From the NCBI GenBank assembly GCA_963709425.1, contig CAVPWG010000002.1, positions 186,001-250,000 on the forward strand: a stretch of 64,000 nt of DNA, given 5' to 3'. The DNA is from JAICJC01 sp963709425 (lineage in GTDB: Bacteria; Actinomycetota; Thermoleophilia; Gaiellales; JAICJC01). Shown one piece after another: positions 51,917 to 61,481 of this stretch (the first letter of the stretch is position 1; the number at the start of each line of letters is the position of its first letter). The notes beneath the pieces are model-generated. The model made no database searches. It saw only the letters and a list, made by a program, of their open reading frames with translations, and had not been told where the DNA came from. A program made the translations under genes and the position numbers.

Positions 51917-51947
51917 AACGAGAAAGGCCCCCGGTGCTCCGGAGGCC
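51917..51947 (-). terminator. pheA attenuator (intrinsic terminator in the leader)
   Basis: GGCCTCCGG (51947-51939) pairs with CCGGGGGCC (51934-51926) around a four-base loop, followed by a TTTCTCGTT run (51925-51917). It sits between the leader peptide stop and pheA. GCCTCCG in the 5' arm (51946-51940) can instead pair with CGGAGGC (51990-51984) at the end of the leader peptide, which would be the antiterminator. Confidence 0.75.
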
Positions 51948-51977
51948 GCTTCGGTCGCTTCGCGTGTTCGCGCGCGG

Positions 51978-52034
51978 TCAGCCGCCTCCGATGTCCTCGG
52001 TAAAGGTGAAGCCGAACGCGAACGACGAGTACAT
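51978..52034 (-). CDS. phenylalanine leader peptide of pheA
   Basis: An 18-residue reading frame, MYSSFAFGFTFTEDIGGG, starting at ATG 52034 and ending at TGA 51980-51978. Four of its codons are Phe (codons 5, 7, 9, 11), an enrichment far above chance, plus one Tyr. Its last Gly codons contain the antiterminator sequence. A ribosome stalled on Phe codons would leave that sequence free; one reaching the stop would cover it and let the terminator form. Regulatory, not functional as a protein. Confidence 0.75.
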   Translation of the reverse strand: MYSSFAFGFTFTEDIGGG

Positions 52035-52042
52035 TGCGAGCC

Positions 52043-52867
52043 ATGCTACCAGAGGAGGCGCTGGTCTCGGCGATCGCCGCCGCCGTCGGAGAGCCGTCCG
52101 GCCACGTCGTCCTCGGGATCGGCGACGACGCTGCCGTGCTCGACGACGGGACGGTGGTCTCGACCGACATTCTGGTCGAGGGCGTCCACTTCGATCTCGG
52201 CCGCACGACGCCGCGCGAGGTCGGTCATCGCGCGGCGACGGCCAATCTGTCCGACCTCGCGGCGATGGGCGCCAGGCCGGTGGCGCTGCTCGCGGCGTTT
52301 GGCCTGCCGGCGGGCTTCGACGCGGCGGCCGAGATCGCGGCCGGGATGAGCGAGCACGGTGTGCCCGTTGCCGGCGGCGACCTGTCCCGCGCCCCCGTTC
52401 TGATCGTGTCGGTCACGGCACTCGGGCGCAGCGAGCGGCCGGTGCGGCGCTCGGGCGGACGGCCGGGCGACAGGCTGGTCGTGACCGGGGCGCTGGGCGG
52501 CCAGGCCGTCGTGGGCTACACCGGCCGCGTGCTGCCCCGGACCGACGAGGGATGTGCGCTCGCGGCCGTCGCGACCGCGATGATCGACGTCTCCGACGGC
52601 ATCGCCACCGACGCCGGCCGGCTCGCCAGGGCTTCCGGCACCGGCGCGATCATCGAGCTCGAGCGCCTGCCTCGCGCGGACGGGGCGACGGTCGAGCAGG
52701 CGGCGACCGGCGGCGAGGACTACGAGCTCCTCGCAGCGCTTCCGCCCGGTGCCGAGCCTCCGGTGCCCGTAACGACCGTCGGCCGGCTCACCGACGGCGC
52801 GGACGTTCTCCTGCTCGATGCGACCGGCACGCCGGTCTCGCTCAGCGGCTGGGACCACTTCGCGTGA
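52043..52867 (+). CDS. thiL: thiamine-monophosphate kinase
   Basis: 274 residues from ATG 52043. PurM/ThiL fold with GIGDDAAVLDDG, VSTDILVEGVHFDL, HRAATANLSDLAAMGARPVA and VPVAGGDLSRAP near the N-terminal half, MIDVSDGIATDAGRLA and AATGGEDYELLAALPP later; these carry the Asp residues binding Mg-ATP. It phosphorylates thiamine monophosphate to the pyrophosphate cofactor. A TACATT -10 box (52030-52035) 7 bases upstream suggests a leaderless message. It is divergent from the pheA leader and overlaps the EamA gene by GTGA. Confidence 0.93.
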   Translation: MLPEEALVSAIAAAVGEPSGHVVLGIGDDAAVLDDGTVVSTDILVEGVHFDLGRTTPREVGHRAATANLSDLAAMGARPVALLAAFGLPAGFDAAAEIAAGMSEHGVPVAGGDLSRAPVLIVSVTALGRSERPVRRSGGRPGDRLVVTGALGGQAVVGYTGRVLPRTDEGCALAAVATAMIDVSDGIATDAGRLARASGTGAIIELERLPRADGATVEQAATGGEDYELLAALPPGAEPPVPVTTVGRLTDGADVLLLDATGTPVSLSGWDHFA

Positions 52868-53700
52868 TCCCCGTCCTGGCAGGGCTCACGGCCGCCGTCA
52901 TGTGGGGCCTCTCGACCGTGGTCGCCTCGCGTTCGACGAAGGTGCTGGGCTCGCAGGGCGCCCTGGCCTGGGTGATGCTGATCGGCGGGGTGCTGACGCT
53001 CGCGCTCGTCCCGATCTCGGGCATCCCGCACGGCATCTCCGACACGGCCTGGGCCTGGGCGATCGCGGCCGGCTTCGGATCGGCCTTCGGCCTCTCGATG
53101 ATGTACCGCGCCCTGCGAATCGGCCAGGTGGGGGTGGTGGCGCCGATCGCATCGACCGAGGGCGCGCTCGCGGCCGTGCTCTCGATCGCGCTCGGCGAGC
53201 GGCTGACGGCAGGCATCGCCATCTGTCTGAGCGTGATCGCGCTCGGGATCTTCGTCGTCACGCTGCGCGGCTCCGCGACCGACATCCATCTGCGTCCCTC
53301 GCTGTACGCGATCGCGGCGGCCTGCAGCTTCGGAGTGGGACTCGTGGGGAGCTCGAAGGCGGGACACGAGCTCGGGGCGGTGTGGACGATCCTCGTCGCC
53401 CGTGTCATCGGCGTGAGCGTGATCGCCGGCCCGCTCATCGTCCGGCGCAGGCTGCCCCGCCCCGGCCGGGTCTGGTGGATGGTGACGTTCTCGGCCTTCG
53501 CCGAGTTGATCGGCTTCGCCGCCTTCATCGCCGGCTCCAAGAACGGCGTCGCGATCCCGGCCGTCCTCGCGTCGCAGTTCGCGGCGGTCGCGGCGGCCAC
53601 GAGCTACGTCGTCTTTGGCGAGCGGCTCGGCGTGCGCCAGCGCGCCGGCGCGGTCGTCATCTTCGCAGGCGTGGCGGCGCTGTCGCTGCTACGCGCCTGA
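52864..53700 (+). CDS. EamA/DMT-superfamily transporter
   Basis: 278 residues with about ten membrane segments in two EamA repeats (VLAGLTAAVMWGLSTVVASR at the start of repeat 1; SLYAIAAACSFGVGLVGSS at the start of repeat 2). Each repeat ends with the typical EGALAAVLSIALGERLT or ASQFAAVAAATSYVVFGERL segment. It probably exports or imports a small metabolite; the substrate is unknown, and the link to thiL (GTGA overlap) may be only co-transcription. The 3' end overlaps the convergent thioredoxin gene by 12 bases. Confidence 0.85.
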   Translation: MIPVLAGLTAAVMWGLSTVVASRSTKVLGSQGALAWVMLIGGVLTLALVPISGIPHGISDTAWAWAIAAGFGSAFGLSMMYRALRIGQVGVVAPIASTEGALAAVLSIALGERLTAGIAICLSVIALGIFVVTLRGSATDIHLRPSLYAIAAACSFGVGLVGSSKAGHELGAVWTILVARVIGVSVIAGPLIVRRRLPRPGRVWWMVTFSAFAELIGFAAFIAGSKNGVAIPAVLASQFAAVAAATSYVVFGERLGVRQRAGAVVIFAGVAALSLLRA

Positions 53701-54033
53701 GCTCGCGCCGAGCCAGGTCGAGAGCTCGTCCTCGATCCGCCGGCGCGGCAGCGCGCCGATCAGCTTCTTCTGCATCTGCCCGCCCTCGAACACCATGACC
53801 GTCGGGATCGAGAGGATGTCGTACCGGGCCGCGGTCTGGAAGTTGTCGTCGACGTTCAGCTTGGTGAACTTCACGCGGCCCGCGTGCTGGCCGGCGAGCT
53901 CGTCGAGGATCGGGTCCATCACGCGGCACGGCCCGCACCAGGGTGCCCAGAAGTCGACGACGACCGGCTGGTCGGAGCCGACCACCTCGGCGTCCCAGGT
54001 CGAGTCGGTCACCTCGAGCATGCTCTCCGCCAT
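53689..54033 (-). CDS. trxA: thioredoxin
   Basis: 114 residues with the active site WAPWCGPCRVMDPI, the cis-Pro in LSIPTVMVFEGGQ and the conserved VVVDFWAPW strand. It reduces protein disulfides in the cytoplasm with thioredoxin reductase. No GGGAAT-N18-GTT promoter is seen upstream, so this copy is probably not under the SigR-like factor encoded at 5.6 kb. Start ATG 54033, 6 bases after a TATAGT -10 box. Confidence 0.95.
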   Translation of the reverse strand: MAESMLEVTDSTWDAEVVGSDQPVVVDFWAPWCGPCRVMDPILDELAGQHAGRVKFTKLNVDDNFQTAARYDILSIPTVMVFEGGQMQKKLIGALPRRRIEDELSTWLGASSGA

Positions 54034-54039
54034 GCGAGG

Positions 54040-54045
54040 ACTATA
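54040..54045 (-). promoter_or_regulatory. -10 box of trxA (leaderless)
   Basis: TATAGT at 54045-54040 on the minus strand, 6 bases before the ATG at 54033, so transcription would begin at or next to the start codon. The upstream spacer is GC-rich and lacks a clear -35. Confidence 0.5.
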
Positions 54046-54063
54046 CCCGTGCCCGGGGCTCAG

Positions 54064-55545
54064 CTACGCATGGATGTAGACGCCCATCCCCACGCTGACC
54101 ATGGTGAACAGCCGCTCGGCGTCGGGGACCTGCATCCGGATGCATCCGTGCGAGACGCTGTACCCGATCGAGGCCGGGTCGTCGGTGCCGTGGATGCCGA
54201 CGCCCGGTGCGGACAGGCCCATCCAGCGCGTCCCGAGCGGGTTTCCCGGACCGGGCGGAATCGGCACGGCGCCCTGCGCCCACGGTGCGTCCGGGGGCGG
54301 CACCCACGTCGGGTTCTCGACCTTGCTGATGATGGTGAAGTGGCCGTCGGGGGTGGGGTACGCCGGCTGACCGACGGCAACCGGGAACGAGACCGGCGGC
54401 TGTCCGAACCGCTGCAGCGTGAGCAGGTGCGCGGACTGGTCGATGGTGATCCGGCCCGACAGGGCGCCGAGCGTGTAGATGCCGACCGCTCCGTCGACCG
54501 GGAGCTCGCTCGCCGTCTGGAACGCCTCGACCGCGGCGACGGTGCCGCCGGCGTAGACGCCGCTCGGCCGGCCGTGCAGGTACCCCTGCCGGCGCAGCAG
54601 CCTCTGAAGGTCGGTCACGTCCTGCCCGATCGCGCCGCGGCGGATCGTGGCCGTGCCGAGGTGCTCGGTCGAGTCGACGACGAAATGGACATTCTTCTCG
54701 GTGCGGTTCCCGGCGGGATCGTGGGCCGCGACGGACAGCGTGTGGCGTCCCTGTGACAGAGGCAGCTGCGGCCGCCGGCCGGGCTGCATGCGGACACCGT
54801 CCAGCCGGACGGTCTCGTGGGTGTGCGCGGTGTCGGTGACGCCGACCCGGAGGCGCGGCGTGCTCGAGTGCACGACGCTGGGCAGGCCCAAGGTGACGGT
54901 CGGTGCCGTGGCGTCGACCTTGACGTCGGCGGTGACGCTGCGGTGGTTCCCGGCGGTGTCGGTGGCGGTGACGACAAGCGGCACGGCGCCGTCCGAAACG
55001 GGCAGCGAAAGCGCGAACGCACCGTCGTCCCCTGCGATCGTGTGCGCCGTTTCGGCGTCGGCGGCCGCGGTCACGTGCACGCCCGGCTGCGTGTGGCCCG
55101 AGAGCGCGAGCGTGTGCTCCCGCACCCATCCGCTCGGCAGCGCCGCGATCCGAAGCGGCGGCGCGTGGGTGTCGACGGTGAAGGCCCACGAGCGGTCGAG
55201 GTCGCCGGCGAACATTCCGTCGCGCGTTGCATTGACCGACACCGTGTGCCGGCCGTCGGCGAGGCGCACGCCGTCGAGCGTGATCGCGCGCCCACTCATC
55301 GAGCTCCTGGTGGTGACGTCGCGGCCGTCGACCCGTAGCGTGTAGAGGCTGAGGTTGCCGGCGTTCCTGACGTCGATCGAGATGGCGGGGGTCGCCGAGC
55401 GCACGGTTGCTCCGGCAAGCGGCGTGAAAGCGCCGAGATCCGCCTCGGTGGAGTAGCCGTACGCGGCGTAGGCGGTTGCGCCCAGCGCCACGACCGCCAC
55501 TGCGGCTGCGGCAGCCTTGGCCCCGGCAGAGTTCAGCCACCCCAT
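54064..55545 (-). CDS. L,D-transpeptidase with Ig-like repeats and peptidoglycan-binding domain
   Basis: 493 residues. Membrane anchor or signal at about 8-30 (GAKAAAAAVAVVALGATAYA). About three Ig-like repeats follow (about 35-290; each with a DTAGNHRSV or DPAGNRTEK-like turn), then a PG_binding_1 domain (IGQDVTDLQRLLRRQGYLHG). The YkuD catalytic domain has HGTDDPASIGYSVSHGCIRM, containing the catalytic His and Cys. It makes 3-3 cross-links in peptidoglycan or attaches proteins to it, outside the membrane. The multi-Ig spacer suggests reach across the wall. TACATT (55560-55555) is a -10 candidate. Confidence 0.9.
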   Translation of the reverse strand: MGWLNSAGAKAAAAAVAVVALGATAYAAYGYSTEADLGAFTPLAGATVRSATPAISIDVRNAGNLSLYTLRVDGRDVTTRSSMSGRAITLDGVRLADGRHTVSVNATRDGMFAGDLDRSWAFTVDTHAPPLRIAALPSGWVREHTLALSGHTQPGVHVTAAADAETAHTIAGDDGAFALSLPVSDGAVPLVVTATDTAGNHRSVTADVKVDATAPTVTLGLPSVVHSSTPRLRVGVTDTAHTHETVRLDGVRMQPGRRPQLPLSQGRHTLSVAAHDPAGNRTEKNVHFVVDSTEHLGTATIRRGAIGQDVTDLQRLLRRQGYLHGRPSGVYAGGTVAAVEAFQTASELPVDGAVGIYTLGALSGRITIDQSAHLLTLQRFGQPPVSFPVAVGQPAYPTPDGHFTIISKVENPTWVPPPDAPWAQGAVPIPPGPGNPLGTRWMGLSAPGVGIHGTDDPASIGYSVSHGCIRMQVPDAERLFTMVSVGMGVYIHA

Positions 55546-55616
55546 TCTGGTCTCAATGTACCAGCGGAAGGGGCTGAACCGGTAACTGTTTCGCGCGACG
55601 TTCGTATCATCCCCCC

Positions 55617-57353
55617 GTGCCCACCGAGCAGCTCTCGAACGCCGCGATCGCCGATCGGTTCGAGCTGATGGCGGACCTGCTCGAGCTGGAGGGCGCGGTC
55701 GTCTACCGGGTGCTCGCGTACCGGCGCGCCGCCAAGTCCCTCCGCGAGACCGCCGAGTCGGTGGCCCGGCTCTCGTCCGAGGGCCGGCTCACCTCGCTCC
55801 CGGGCGTCGGCGAGACCATTGCGGCCAAGGTGGCGGAGCTCCTGGGCAGCGGTGAGATCGCCGCGCTCGACAAGCTCGTGAAGCGCAATCCGCCCGGCGC
55901 CACGACCGTGATGCGCATCCCCGGCGTCGGCCCGAAGACGGCCCGGCGGATCTTCACGGAGCTCGGCCTCGAGACCGTCGATCAGGTGCGCGAGGCGGCC
56001 GAGGCCCACCGGATCCGCGGGATCGGCGGGATGGGCCAGAAGACCGAGGAGGCGATCCTCGAGGGGCTCAAGGACGGCGCCGACGCCACCGTGCGCCGGA
56101 CGTCGATCGGCCGCCTCCTGCCGCTGGCCGAGCGGGTCGTGGACGAGCTCGGCCGCTGCGACGCGGTCGTCCGCTGCGAGCCCGCCGGCAGCCTGCGACG
56201 GTTCGCCGAGACAGGGAAGGACGTCGACATCGTCGCGGCCGTGACCAACCGGCTGACGGCGTCCGAGGCATTCGTGGCTCAGGAGTGGGTGGCGCACGTT
56301 GCCTCGCGTGGCGACAACCGGATCGCTGCCGTCGCCCACGACGGCACGGTGGTCGAGCTGCGCATGGTGGCGCCCAAGGTCTACGGCAACCTGCTCCAGC
56401 ATCTCACCGGGTCGAAGCACCACAACGTCGCCCTTCGCGAGGCGGCGGTGCGGGGCGGGCTCAAGGTCAGCGAGTACGGCATCGAGGATGTCGAGAGCGG
56501 TGAGGTGCTCGCGTGCGAGGAGGAGGCCGAGGTCTATGCCCGGCTCGGGATGGCGTGGATCCCGCCGGAGCTGCGCGAGAACCGCGGCGAGATCGAGGCC
56601 GCTCGCAAGGACCGCCTGCCCGAGCTCGTCGAGATCGGGCAGATCCGCGGCGACCTGCATACCCACACCGACTGGTCAGACGGCAAGGCGACGCTCGAGA
56701 AGATGGTCCAGGCTGCACGGGCGCGCGGCTACGGCTACATGAACATCACCGACCATTCGCCCTCGGTCGGGTTTGGGATGGGCCTCGACGCCGGCCGGCT
56801 GCGCGACCAGGTCGAGCGCGTACGGGCGCTGGCCGAGACGCTCCAGCCCGAGTTCACGCTCCTGGCCGGTGCCGAGGTCGACATCCTCCGCGACGGATCC
56901 CTGGACTACTCCGACGAGCTCCTCGCCGAGCTCGACGTGGTCGTGGCGAGCGTGCACGCGTCGCACAGGCTGTCGTCCGCCGACCAGACGAAGCGGATCT
57001 GCGCGGCGCTCGAGAACCCGCACGTCGACATCCTCGGCCACCCCACCGGCCGGCGCATCGGAACCCGCGAACCGAACCCGCTCGATATCGAGGCGGTCAT
57101 CGCGAAAGCGGTCGAGACCCGGACGATCATCGAGGTGAGCGCGCAGCCCGAGCGGCTCGACCTGCGCGACACGCACGTCCGGCTCGCCGTCGAGGCGGGG
57201 GCGCGCCTGGCGGTCGACACCGATGCCCACTCGGTGGCCGCGCTCGACTACCTCCGCTACGGCGTCGCGACCGCCCGCCGGGGCTGGGCGACCACCGCCG
57301 ATGTCGTGAACACGCGCGAATGGCCCGAGCTCAAGGCGGAGCTCGGGCCATAG
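55617..57353 (+). CDS. polX: PolX-type DNA polymerase/3'-5' exonuclease with PHP domain
   Basis: 578 residues from GTG 55617, 6 bases after a TATCAT box. An N-terminal 8-kDa helix-hairpin-helix region (LTSLPGVGETIAAKVAELLG, MRIPGVGPKTARRIFTELGL) precedes the palm with the nucleotidyltransferase motif CEPAGSLRRFAETGKDVDIV. A C-terminal PHP domain from about 345 has GDLHTHTDWSDGKATLEKM, NITDHSP, AGAEVDIL, ASVHAS, LGHPTG and DTDAHSV as metal ligands. It fills gaps in base excision repair and trims 3' ends. Normal length for bacterial PolX. Confidence 0.94.
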   Translation: MPTEQLSNAAIADRFELMADLLELEGAVVYRVLAYRRAAKSLRETAESVARLSSEGRLTSLPGVGETIAAKVAELLGSGEIAALDKLVKRNPPGATTVMRIPGVGPKTARRIFTELGLETVDQVREAAEAHRIRGIGGMGQKTEEAILEGLKDGADATVRRTSIGRLLPLAERVVDELGRCDAVVRCEPAGSLRRFAETGKDVDIVAAVTNRLTASEAFVAQEWVAHVASRGDNRIAAVAHDGTVVELRMVAPKVYGNLLQHLTGSKHHNVALREAAVRGGLKVSEYGIEDVESGEVLACEEEAEVYARLGMAWIPPELRENRGEIEAARKDRLPELVEIGQIRGDLHTHTDWSDGKATLEKMVQAARARGYGYMNITDHSPSVGFGMGLDAGRLRDQVERVRALAETLQPEFTLLAGAEVDILRDGSLDYSDELLAELDVVVASVHASHRLSSADQTKRICAALENPHVDILGHPTGRRIGTREPNPLDIEAVIAKAVETRTIIEVSAQPERLDLRDTHVRLAVEAGARLAVDTDAHSVAALDYLRYGVATARRGWATTADVVNTREWPELKAELGP

Positions 57354-57365
57354 GCTCGCGCGCGT

Positions 57366-57437
57366 CTAGGACTCCGGCAGGATCTCCCAGACGATGTTCT
57401 TGCCGTGCTGCTGGGTGAAGAACCAGCGCGGTGCCAC
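57366..57437 (-). CDS. possible 23-residue small protein
   Basis: In the 103-base gap between polX and otsB the minus strand reads VAPRWFFTQQHGKNIVWEIL and ends PES, with a GTG start (57437) and TAG stop (57366). The aromatic-rich, protein-like composition is unlike the Arg/Ala-rich noise of other frames. It may be a short gene downstream of otsB or the end of a decayed larger one. I do not recognise it. Confidence 0.3.
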   Translation of the reverse strand: MAPRWFFTQQHGKNIVWEILPES

Positions 57438-57456
57438 CTCGGCCCGTCCCTCGGGG

Positions 57457-58239
57457 TCAGTTCGTCTGGGCCAGGTGCTCGAGGAGCTCGATCACGTCCA
57501 GCGGGCCGTCGACGACGGCATCGGCGGCGGCGAGCAGCGCCCGCGGGGCTTCCGGCGAGCGAACCGCGACGCGCACCGTCGCCTCGCGGAACGCGTCGAC
57601 GTCGCTCGAGTCGTCCCCGACGAACAGGATCTCGGTGATGTGCCGGCGGCCGCGCAGGCGCTTCACCGCGGCCCCCTTGTCGACCGCGATTGGCGGGCGC
57701 ACCTCGAGTACCATCCGGCCGAAGCTCGATGCGAGCCCCGCGCGTTCGAGCTGCGGCACGATCTGCGTCTCGAGATAGCGGTGGGCGTGATCGGCGCGGG
57801 GCGACCCGCGGTAATGGATGGTGAAGGTGATGCCCTTGTCCTCGATGTGGCAGCCGAGCTCGGGCAGGAGGCCGTCGTTGCGAACGAGCTGGAGCCCATC
57901 GGCGATCGGCTGCACGTACTTGGCGGCCTGCGGAGCGAGGTGGACGGCGCCGTCGCGCCACACCTCGAGACCGTGGTTGCCCGAGATGGCGACAGCATCG
58001 ACCGGCACCATCCTCCGGGCCTCGGCAGCCGGCCTCCCCGTCACGCACGCCACGAGCGCGTAGGTCTGGGTCAGGCGATCGAGGGCGCGCAGCGCCTCGG
58101 GGATGACCTGCGCCTCGTCGGGCGTCGCGACGATCGGGGCCAGCGTGCCGTCGATGTCGCACACCACCCCGCTGTGCCGAGGATCGGCTCTGAGGGGTGC
58201 CACGAGACGCGCCAGACTCCGATGCACAGGCTCGTACAC
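57457..58239 (-). CDS. otsB: trehalose-6-phosphate phosphatase
   Basis: 260 residues from GTG 58239; the open frame reaches 58278 but would enter the divergent gene. HAD motifs: nucleophile Asp in VVCDIDGTLAPIV, ACVTGRPAAEARRM, the cap-adjacent ISGNHGLEVWRDG, Lys in PPIAVDKGAAVKRL and the acidic pair in FVGDDSSDVDAFRE. It dephosphorylates trehalose-6-phosphate to trehalose, an osmoprotectant. No otsA synthase is in the window. Family and chemistry are clear. Confidence 0.93.
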   Translation of the reverse strand: MYEPVHRSLARLVAPLRADPRHSGVVCDIDGTLAPIVATPDEAQVIPEALRALDRLTQTYALVACVTGRPAAEARRMVPVDAVAISGNHGLEVWRDGAVHLAPQAAKYVQPIADGLQLVRNDGLLPELGCHIEDKGITFTIHYRGSPRADHAHRYLETQIVPQLERAGLASSFGRMVLEVRPPIAVDKGAAVKRLRGRRHITEILFVGDDSSDVDAFREATVRVAVRSPEAPRALLAAADAVVDGPLDVIELLEHLAQTN

Positions 58240-58240
58240 T
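58235..58240 (+). promoter_or_regulatory. -10 box of the first TauE/SafE gene (leaderless)
   Basis: TACACT at 58235-58240, 6 bases before GTG 58247. It lies within the start region of the divergent otsB gene, so the two promoters overlap. Confidence 0.4.
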
Positions 58241-58246
58241 ACCCAT

Positions 58247-58603
58247 GTGTCAGAGCGGACCCTGGCCCTCGTGGGCATCGGACTGGCGGCCGGGTTCCTC
58301 TCCGGCGTGCTGGGGGTCGGGGGCGGGATCCTGATCGTCCCGCTGCTCGTGGCAGGCGTGGCCTACGAGCCGAAGCCGGCGATGGCGACGTCGCTTGCCG
58401 CGATCCTGCTGACGGCGATCGCCGCCGCGGCTTCGCACGCCCAGGCCGGGAACGTGGCCTGGCGCGACGCCGCCCTCATCGGGGTACCGGCGGTCGCCGG
58501 GGCGGTGCTGGGGGCGTGGCTCCACCAGCGCATCACCACTCGCACCGTGACCCTGGCCTTCTCGGGGTTCCTGCTCATCACCGCGGTGAAGCTGGCGCTG
58601 TGA
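58247..58603 (+). CDS. TauE/SafE-family half-size transporter 1
   Basis: 118 residues with four hydrophobic segments: LALVGIGLAAGFLSGVLGVG with the family GVGGG motif (GVGGGILIVPLLV), ATSLAAILLTAIAAAASHAQ, AALIGVPAVAGAVLGAWL and LAFSGFLLITAVKLAL. A normal TauE/SafE protein has about 250 residues made of two such halves; here each half is its own gene. It probably pairs with the next gene product to export an anion such as sulfite or a sulfonate. GTGA overlap with the second half. Confidence 0.85.
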   Translation: MSERTLALVGIGLAAGFLSGVLGVGGGILIVPLLVAGVAYEPKPAMATSLAAILLTAIAAAASHAQAGNVAWRDAALIGVPAVAGAVLGAWLHQRITTRTVTLAFSGFLLITAVKLAL

Positions 58604-59013
58604 GCCACGAGCTGATCGCCGTCGCACTCGGCGTCCTCGCCGGCACGCTGTCGGCCCTCTTCGGCGTGGGCGGCGGGATCATCTTCGTCCCGACGCTCAT
58701 CTTCCTCGGCCACTCGGCGCACGTCGCCGTAGCGACGTCGCTGGCCGCGATGGTGCCCGTGATCGCCGTCGGCGCCTGGCGGCAGACCCGCTACGGGGCT
58801 GTCAACTGGCACGACGCGCTCATCGTCGGCGTCGCCTCGGTGCCGATGACCAAGGTCGGCGAGATCGTCGCCACCTCGCTTGCCAACGACACGCTGGAGC
58901 GCATCTTCGCGGTGATGCTACTGATCGTCGCCCTCCAGCTCGCCTGGCGGGCGCTCCACGCGACGCCCGCTGAAACAGCGGCGCCAGGCGCCAATCTTTC
59001 ACCCCCGAGCTAA
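58600..59013 (+). CDS. TauE/SafE-family half-size transporter 2
   Basis: 137 residues. It repeats the pattern of its partner: LIAVALGVLAGTLSALFGVG with FGVGGGIIFVPTLIFLG, HVAVATSLAAMVPVIAVGAW, DALIVGVASVPMTKVGEIVA and LLIVALQLAWRALHA. The last about 14 residues (TAAPGANLSPPS) are encoded by the REP-like repeat cluster starting at 58971 and are probably not part of the original protein. Start GTG 58600 overlaps the stop of half 1. Confidence 0.85.
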   Translation: MSHELIAVALGVLAGTLSALFGVGGGIIFVPTLIFLGHSAHVAVATSLAAMVPVIAVGAWRQTRYGAVNWHDALIVGVASVPMTKVGEIVATSLANDTLERIFAVMLLIVALQLAWRALHATPAETAAPGANLSPPS

Positions 59014-59078
59014 ACAGCGGTGCCTGATGCCAATGTTTCAGCCGGACGGGCCTGAACAGCGGTACTACAGCTGTTTCA
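58971..59078. repeat. cluster of three REP-like imperfect palindromes
   Basis: Three related units: 58971-59001, 59011-59040 and 59053-59078. Each begins TGAAACAGCGG, TAAACAGCGG or TGAACAGCGG and ends TTTCA. The first has an inner GGCGCC-A-GGCGCC pairing and the third folds as AACAGCGGTA/CTACAGCTGTT. They fill the gap between convergent genes and provide the end of the upstream coding frame. The sequence type resembles REP elements mobilised by REP-associated tyrosine transposases, by recollection only. Confidence 0.6.
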
Positions 59079-59083
59079 CCGAG

Positions 59084-61072
<1,989 letters not shown>

Positions 61073-61073
61073 C

Positions 61074-61436
61074 TCAGGGCTCGTAGTCGAACTCGTCCTC
61101 GTCCGAGGACAGCACCTTCTTGATGCCGATCGCCGCGCCGACGGCGATGAGGCTGCCGATCAGGAGCCTGCCGAACTTGCGGCTCTTCTTCTTCGGCTTC
61201 TCGGACAGCTTGGTGGCAGCGACCTTGAGCTCGCCGGCAGCCTTCATGAGCTCGTCGCTCACCGCGCGCGACGTCGCGGCCTTGCGCGGCCCGTCAGCCT
61301 GGATCTTGGCGTAGATGGTCTTGGCCGAGTCGAGCGCCGTCTTTGCGTGTGCCCGTAGCTCCTCGTCGTTCGCCACGCGCGTGACGATCGGAGTGAGCGT
61401 CTCGGCCATCTTGTCGGTCTTCATCTTCGTGGGCAC
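61074..61436 (-). CDS. small Lys-rich membrane protein, 120 aa
   Basis: 120 residues from GTG 61436, which has a GGGAGG ribosome-binding site 6-7 bases upstream. The N-terminal about 75 residues are helical and charged (MAETLTPIVTRVANDEELR, AHAKTALDSAKTIYAKIQAD), then a Lys/Arg cluster (SEKPKKKSRKFGR), one membrane segment (LLIGSLIAVGAAIGIKKVL) and an acidic tail (DEDEFDYEP). It resembles YtxH-like proteins in layout. Function unknown. Its end is next to acs on the same strand, so the two may be co-transcribed. Confidence 0.7.
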   Translation of the reverse strand: MPTKMKTDKMAETLTPIVTRVANDEELRAHAKTALDSAKTIYAKIQADGPRKAATSRAVSDELMKAAGELKVAATKLSEKPKKKSRKFGRLLIGSLIAVGAAIGIKKVLSSDEDEFDYEP

Positions 61437-61481
61437 TGCCCACCTCCCTCGAGATCGCCGGTTTCAAGTCACACTACCACG

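Noticed and set aside
53689..54060. SigR-type promoter in front of trxA
   Set aside because: No GGGAAT-N18-GTT match is present; the visible box is TATAGT next to the start codon.
58971..59078. CRISPR array
   Set aside because: Only three unequal, imperfect palindromic units without regular spacers and no cas genes nearby.
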